Shown: positions 59,848 to 64,000 of the stretch, piece by piece | Layout of the letters: every line of letters begins with the position of its first letter | Numbering within the stretch: the stretch's first letter is position 1 | DNA from: Amorphoplanes digitatis | Lineage (GTDB): Bacteria; Actinomycetota; Actinomycetes; Mycobacteriales; Micromonosporaceae | Length of the DNA: 64,000 bases | Direction: 5' to 3' | Assembly (NCBI RefSeq): GCF_014205335.1 | Contig: NZ_JACHNH010000001.1 | Coordinates: 9,064,558-9,128,557, forward strand | Position numbers and translations under genes: made by a program | The notes under the pieces: model-generated | Database searches by the model: none | Told to the model about the DNA's origin: nothing | What the model saw: the letters and a program-made list of their open reading frames with translations, nothing else

Positions 59848-60987
59848 TCAGGCGAGGGCAGCACCGATTGTCCGCAGCCCGTCGACGTCGTGCACATCGG
59901 CGGGCTGCGCCATGACGGCCACCGTCGGCACCTGGGGAAAGGCGTCGGTGAACTGGGCGGCGACCCTGAGTTCCCGTTCGACAAGGCGCAGCAGGGCCGC
60001 GTGGATCCGCAGCGCGTCCGCGGTCGTCGGCTGGTCACCGGCCGCGTCCAGCGTGAGCGCGGCGGCCTCGGCCGCCTCCAGCGTGAGGGTCTTCAGCGTG
60101 GTGGCGTGGGTGCGGTTGAGCACCAGGCCCGCGAGCGGCATGCGCTGCTCGACCAGCCGCTCCGCGAAATGGGCCGCCTCACCGATCGCGTCCCGCTCCG
60201 GGGCCGCGACCAGCAGGAACGCCGTCTGCGGGTCCTGGAGGATCCGGTACGTCTCGTCGGCGCGCTGCCGGAAGCCGCCGAACATGGAGTCCAGGGCCGC
60301 CACGAAGCCGGACAGGTCGGTCAGCAGCTGGGCGCCCAGTATCTTCTGCACGGCCCGGGAGAAGATCCCGAACGAGGCCGTGACCAGGCTGAACATGCTG
60401 CGCCCGCCGCGTGCGGGCGCCATCAGCATGCGCAGCATCCGGCCGTCCAGGAAACGCGACAGCCGGGCCGGCGCGTCGAGGAAGTCCAGCGCCGAGCGCG
60501 ACGGCGGGGTGTCGACGACGATCAGGTCCCAGTCGTCGCCGGCGCGCAGCTGCCCCAGCTTCTCCATCGCCATGTACTCCTGCGTGCCGGAGAACGTCGA
60601 GCTCATGGCCTGGTAGAACGGGTTCGCGAAGATCTCCGCGGCGCGCTGCGGCGAGGTGTGCGCCTGCACGACGTCGTCGAACGTGCGCTTCATGTCGAGC
60701 ATCATCGCGTGCAGCTCGCCGCCGGTCGCCTCGGTGTCGATGCCCTTGACCTGCCGCGGCGTGTTGTCCAGCTCGGTCAGGCCCATCGACTGGGCCAGCC
60801 GGCGGGCGGGGTCGATGGTCAGCACCACGGTGCGGCGGCCGTGCTGCTCGGCGGCGCGCAGGCCGAGCGCGGCGGCAGTGGTCGTCTTGCCGACGCCGCC
60901 GGCGCCGCAGCAGACCACGATCCTGATGGCCGGGTCGGCCAGCAGGGCGTCGACGTCCAGGCGGGGGGCGGTGCGGTCGGCAGGCAC
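59848..60987 (-). CDS. Get3/ArsA-like ATPase, second of pair
   Basis: A 379-residue ATPase with deviant Walker A CCGAGGVGKTTTAAALG, switch I TIDPARRLAQSMGL and WDLIVVDTPPSRSALDFLDAPARLSRFLD (switch II). The C-terminal ~100 residues are helical (LTLEAAEAAALTLDAA). Related to the ArsA/Get3 dimeric ATPases; corresponds to Rv3680. In mycobacteria the pair responds to envelope or metabolic stress rather than arsenite. Convergent with the WhiB gene, 6 bp between stop codons. Confidence 0.93.
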   Translation of the reverse strand: MPADRTAPRLDVDALLADPAIRIVVCCGAGGVGKTTTAAALGLRAAEQHGRRTVVLTIDPARRLAQSMGLTELDNTPRQVKGIDTEATGGELHAMMLDMKRTFDDVVQAHTSPQRAAEIFANPFYQAMSSTFSGTQEYMAMEKLGQLRAGDDWDLIVVDTPPSRSALDFLDAPARLSRFLDGRMLRMLMAPARGGRSMFSLVTASFGIFSRAVQKILGAQLLTDLSGFVAALDSMFGGFRQRADETYRILQDPQTAFLLVAAPERDAIGEAAHFAERLVEQRMPLAGLVLNRTHATTLKTLTLEAAEAAALTLDAAGDQPTTADALRIHAALLRLVERELRVAAQFTDAFPQVPTVAVMAQPADVHDVDGLRTIGAALA

Positions 60988-61047
60988 GTTTCGAGCGTAC
61001 TGACTCGTAGCCCCCGCGCGGTGCGGAGCGCCGCGGCGTGTGGCGGG

Positions 61048-61998
61048 TCAGACAGCCATCAGCAGGGCGGCAAGTTCGTGCAGGCCGTCCTGGTCGACGC
61101 CGCCGGCGAGCAGCGGCAGCTCCACCATCGGGCGCCCCAGCTCGGAAAGCTCCGAGCGCAGCGAGTCCTCCAGCTCCCGGCGGGTCAGGTGCGCCTTCGC
61201 CTCGGCGTGCAGGCCGTTTACCGTCGCCGCGTCGGACGGCAGGCCGGCGGCGGCCAGCCCGCGCTTGAGCTCGGTCTTGGTGACCCGGCCGGCCGCGAGC
61301 AGGGGCGGCCGGGCGCCGTTCACGATGATCCGGCCGACCGGGATGTGCAGCGCGGACAGCTCGGCGATCGCGTCGATGCTTTCCTGCACCGGCATCTCCT
61401 CGAGCAGCGTCACCACGTGCACGGAGGTGATCGGCGAGCGCAGCAGCGACGCGACCCCGTCGCTCTGCGTCTTGATCGGGCCGACCTTCGCCAGCCGGGC
61501 GGTCTCGGCCGTGACGTTGAGGAAGCGGCCGATCCGGCCGGTCGGCGGCGCGTCGAGCACCACCGCGTCGTACGCACGCCGGCCGTCCGACGAGCGGGTG
61601 GTCGCCTCCTTCACCTTGCCGGTGAGCAGGATGTCGCGCAGGCCGGGTGCGATCGTGGTGGCGAAGTCGATCGCGCCGATCCGGCGCAGGGCCCGGCCGG
61701 CCGCGCCCAGCTTGTAGAACATGTCGAGGTACTCCAGCAGCGCCTCCTCGGGGTCCACCGCCAGCGCGCGGACCTCGCCGTCGCCCCTGACCGGGGTGGC
61801 GATGCGGCTTTCGCGGTACGGCAGCGGATCGATGCCGAACAGCTGCGCGATGCCCTGCCGGCCCTCGACCTCCACGAGCAGCGTGCGGTGCCCGCCCGCG
61901 GCCAGCCCGAGCGCCAGTGCCGCGGCGACTGTCGTCTTGCCGGTACCGCCCTTGCCGGTGACGACATGCAGCCGCGCCGGCCAATCGTTGCTTGCCAC
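61048..61998 (-). CDS. Get3/ArsA-like ATPase, first of pair
   Basis: A 316-residue ATPase: HVVTGKGGTGKTTVAAALALGLA (deviant Walker A), LLVEVEGRQGIAQLFG and YDAVVLDAPPTGRIGRFLNV. Corresponds to Rv3679. It precedes the second ATPase gene on the same strand by about 60 bp, so the two likely form a heterodimer. The family is cytosolic; the client is unknown. Confidence 0.93.
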   Translation of the reverse strand: MASNDWPARLHVVTGKGGTGKTTVAAALALGLAAGGHRTLLVEVEGRQGIAQLFGIDPLPYRESRIATPVRGDGEVRALAVDPEEALLEYLDMFYKLGAAGRALRRIGAIDFATTIAPGLRDILLTGKVKEATTRSSDGRRAYDAVVLDAPPTGRIGRFLNVTAETARLAKVGPIKTQSDGVASLLRSPITSVHVVTLLEEMPVQESIDAIAELSALHIPVGRIIVNGARPPLLAAGRVTKTELKRGLAAAGLPSDAATVNGLHAEAKAHLTRRELEDSLRSELSELGRPMVELPLLAGGVDQDGLHELAALLMAV

Positions 61999-62021
61999 GT
62001 CATCGAGCGTACGGGGCAGGC

Positions 62022-62924
62022 TCAGCCGGTCACGTCACACACGAGCCAGTCGGTCTTGTGCACCAGGGTGAAGGTGAGCTGCTGCTGCGCCGTCTTCTCA
62101 TCGTCGGTGGTCATCGTGAGCGGCACCACGACCGTCGCCCGGTCATCGGTCTGCCGGGTGATCGCGGGCTCGGTCCAGCTGAAGGTCGGCGCGTCGTACT
62201 CGTTCGCGTAGCCCTTGATCTGGGCGACCCGGTCGTTCAGCCGGTCCTGGTCGAGCGCCTCGCGGCAGACGACCTCCCCGGCCGCCGCCGCGTCCTGCTG
62301 GACGTAGACCGCGGTCATGAAGGTGTTTACCGCCGTGACCGGGTCGGGCTCGCCTCTGCCGCTGTCGCCCTCGCGCAGCAGCAGGGCTGCCGACACCGCG
62401 CCGCCGACGAAGATCAGCAGGGTGAGCACCAGGGCGACCGAGACCCGCAGGCCGGTGCGCCGCCGCCGCGCCGCCGGCGTGAGCACCGGCATCGTGGTCT
62501 CGGTCGAGTGCGGGTCGAACGGCACCTGCCACGGCTGCGGCAGCATGCTCAGCGAGATGGCCTCGGTCGGCTCGTCCTGCTGCACGCCCGGCTGCACCTC
62601 GGCGGGCGGCGAGTGCTCCCAGGCCAGGTGGTCCGGCGGCGTGGCACGCCACTCGCCCGGCTTCTCGTGCCGGGCGTGGAACGGCTCGGTCGGCGGCGGC
62701 TGATGCCAGACGACGTCGCCCTCGAGGACCTCGTTGGGCACGGTGGGTGGCTCCGGGTCGGGCTGATGACCCGGCTCGCCGGGATAGGCGCCGACCGGCG
62801 GCCACTCGGACAGCTCCGCCGTCGCGGGACCCTCGAGGAAGTCGATGAGGTCGCCGGACTCCGGCGCCTCCGCGGCGGCGACCGAGGACGCGCGCATGGG
62901 CTCGCCCCGCGGCGATTGCGTCAT
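62022..62924 (-). CDS. single-pass membrane protein with acidic/Pro-rich N-terminal region
   Basis: From ATG 62924 the product has 300 residues: a ~150-residue cytosolic region rich in Pro and Glu (DLIDFLEGPATAELSEWPPVG), then RRRRTGLRVSVALVLTLLIFVGGAVSAALLL (membrane helix), then an external domain with VTAVNTFMTAVYVQQDAAAAGEVVCREAL, ATVVVPLTMTTDDEKTAQQQLTFTLVHKTDWLVCDVTG. The external part resembles the NTF2-like mce-associated/DUF4878-type lipoprotein domain with one Cys pair. Function unknown; divergent from DUF4177 gene. Confidence 0.78.
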   Translation of the reverse strand: MTQSPRGEPMRASSVAAAEAPESGDLIDFLEGPATAELSEWPPVGAYPGEPGHQPDPEPPTVPNEVLEGDVVWHQPPPTEPFHARHEKPGEWRATPPDHLAWEHSPPAEVQPGVQQDEPTEAISLSMLPQPWQVPFDPHSTETTMPVLTPAARRRRTGLRVSVALVLTLLIFVGGAVSAALLLREGDSGRGEPDPVTAVNTFMTAVYVQQDAAAAGEVVCREALDQDRLNDRVAQIKGYANEYDAPTFSWTEPAITRQTDDRATVVVPLTMTTDDEKTAQQQLTFTLVHKTDWLVCDVTG

Positions 62925-63070
62925 CGTGCCCCCTGGGTATCGGTCGTCGCCCCCGTGCTCAGCGTAACGAAATCCGGACAGTCGCGAGGCGGCTCCGGCG
63001 GCCTGGATAGGCTGTCGCCGAAGTCGACGGGCGCGAGCCCCGGAGCGAGCGACAGGGAGCTGGACGAGCA

Positions 63071-63226
63071 ATGCAGAAGTGGGAGTACGTGACCGTGCCG
63101 CTGCTGATCCACGCGACCAAGCAGATCCTCGACAACTGGGGCGAGGACGGCTGGGAGCTGGTACAGGTCGTGCCCGGCCCGAACACCGACCAGCTGGTCG
63201 CGTACATGAAGCGGGCGAAGGCGTGA
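63071..63226 (+). CDS. DUF4177 small protein
   Basis: A 51-residue protein KWEYVTVPLLIHATKQILDNWGEDGWELVQV, the DUF4177 pattern (Trp-Glu-Tyr start, NxxGxxGWELV). It overlaps the RidA gene start by four bases (GTGA), so it is coupled to it. Equivalent to the short Rv3678A. Function unknown. Confidence 0.9.
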   Translation: MQKWEYVTVPLLIHATKQILDNWGEDGWELVQVVPGPNTDQLVAYMKRAKA

Positions 63227-63714
63227 CGGCCCCGACGCCGGTGAGCGGCGAGGGCGGCGCGGACGCCTACGCGCGCCTGGCCGAGATGGGCCTCACCCTG
63301 CCGACCGTGGTGCCGCCGCTGGCCTCCTACGTGCCGGCCGTGCAGTCCGGCAACTACGTCTACGTCTCCGGCCAGCTGCCGATGGTCGACGGCAAGCTGC
63401 CGTACGTCGGCAAGGTCGGCGCCGACGTCACCATCGAGCAGGGCGCCGAGCTGGCCCGCTACTGCGCGCTGAACGCCCTCGCCGCGATCGACTCGCTGGT
63501 CGGCCTCGGCCGGCTCGTCAAGATCGTCAAGGTGACCGGCTTCGTGGCGTCGGCGGACGGCTTCACCGGCCAGCCCGCCGTGGTCAACGGTGCCTCGGAG
63601 CTCTTCGGCGAGGTGCTCGGCGAGCTCGGCCGGCACGCGCGCAGCGCCGTCGGCGTCATCGCGCTTCCGCTGGGCGCGCCGGTCGAGGTCGAGGTCATCG
63701 CGGAGATCGCCTGA
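63223..63714 (+). CDS. RidA-family protein
   Basis: A 163-residue protein from GTG 63223, overlapping DUF4177. It reads as a RidA/YjgF/Rv3678c-type member: VPPLASYVPAVQSGNYVYVSGQLPMVDGKLPYVGKVG, TIEQGAELARYCALNALAAIDSLVG, VVNGASELFGEVLGELGRHARSAVGVIALPLGAPVEVEVIAEI. The Arg in HARSAVG is the imine/enamine deaminase residue. Usually trimeric; this longer actinobacterial subtype is linked to 2-aminoacrylate removal by homology. Confidence 0.92.
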   Translation: MTAPTPVSGEGGADAYARLAEMGLTLPTVVPPLASYVPAVQSGNYVYVSGQLPMVDGKLPYVGKVGADVTIEQGAELARYCALNALAAIDSLVGLGRLVKIVKVTGFVASADGFTGQPAVVNGASELFGEVLGELGRHARSAVGVIALPLGAPVEVEVIAEIA

Positions 63715-63819
63715 CCCGGACCGGTACGGAGTGATTTGCCGTGCCGTGGTGACCGCCGGTGACCGGATCGCACATGCGGTCCCCGGCGTGTCAGCGCAGA
63801 GCAACGTAGGATTCGCAGC

Positions 63820-64000
63820 ATGGTGGCCGCCGAGGTCGAGCAGTTGCCGGGCTGGGTGACGCTGCTGCGTGCGCCCAATCCGGGTCCGATGACCCTGGAT
63901 GGGACCAACACCTGGGTGTTGCGTGCTCCGGGCGAGGAATTCGCGGTGGTGATCGACCCGGGCCCGCTGGACGAGGGACATCTCGCCCGGATCGCCGGAC
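63820..64000 (+). CDS. MBL-fold hydrolase, truncated at window end
   Basis: ATG 63820; the frame runs past base 64000. The first 60 residues (LPGWVTLLRAPNPGPMTLDGTNTWVLRAPGEEFAVVIDPGPLDEGHLARI) have the beta-lactamase-like metallohydrolase start ('TNTWVL...VVIDPG'). The metal-binding HxHxDH lies outside the window. Its position after RidA matches Rv3677c. Likely partner in the redox/damage cluster. Confidence 0.85.
   Translation, partial: MVAAEVEQLPGWVTLLRAPNPGPMTLDGTNTWVLRAPGEEFAVVIDPGPLDEGHLARIAG

Overview
The window is about 72% GC by eye, with GTG starts, dense genes and short intergenic gaps. WhiB, the DUF4177/RidA/ArsA-like gene order and many secreted Ala/Pro-rich proteins point to an actinobacterium, and the gene set looks most like the Micromonosporaceae (Actinoplanes/Micromonospora relatives). 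The genus is an inference.

Layout. (1) 0-8.6 kb holds housekeeping genes: a truncated M48 peptidase, mtnA, a DinB-like protein, tyrA, a secreted beta-propeller, an M23 lipoprotein, the tadA pair and deoD. (2) 8.6-17.7 kb holds tRNA-Ser(CGA), several secreted proteins, a glutaredoxin-like membrane protein, DUF6886, a STAS anti-anti-sigma factor, a PilZ protein and a very large secreted protein. (3) 17.77-23.95 kb is an integrated element of about 6 kb in the 3' end of tRNA-Ser(GGA). It is bounded by a 56/57-bp duplication of the tRNA end and carries a 19-bp repeat inside each end. Its cargo is a winged-helix/membrane-protein pair, a Phd/RelE-type toxin-antitoxin, a TPR protein, a HEPN-like protein and a degraded tyrosine integrase. 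(4) 24.0-28.7 kb is ffs-dnaX-ybaB-recR; dnaX has a greatly expanded low-complexity linker. (5) 29.6-35.6 kb is a peptide-type ABC importer operon. (6) 35.7-43.3 kb has an HNH nuclease, leuA with a leader peptide containing three consecutive CTT Leu codons, lysC-asd and a GH19 chitinase. (7) 43.3-49.6 kb has a GAF-GGDEF-EAL protein, pyrE, a guanidine-III riboswitch in front of a SugE/Gdx exporter, and small membrane proteins. (8) 49.6-55.3 kb is a second accessory region: a truncated secreted-protein gene, an IS481-like element with an enlarged transposase and a coupled passenger gene, a second frameshifted copy of the TPR gene, an integrase remnant and tRNA-Pro(CGG). (9) 55.4-64 kb is a conserved cell-envelope/redox cluster: metallophosphoesterase, YqeY, PonA2-like PBP, WhiB4/WblA-like regulator, two Get3/ArsA-like ATPases, DUF4177, RidA and an MBL-fold protein. 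Its order matches Rv3683 to Rv3677c of Mycobacterium tuberculosis from memory.

The best candidates for something undescribed are the cargo of the tRNA-Ser element (TPR plus HEPN gene, and the winged-helix/membrane pair with its cluster of TTGAC/GTCAA half-sites) and the TPR module that recurs next to a second integrase remnant and tRNA gene 30 kb away. The IS481-like element, with a triplicated C-terminal domain and a translationally coupled passenger, is also unusual. All functional statements rest on motif recognition by eye; no database search was run.
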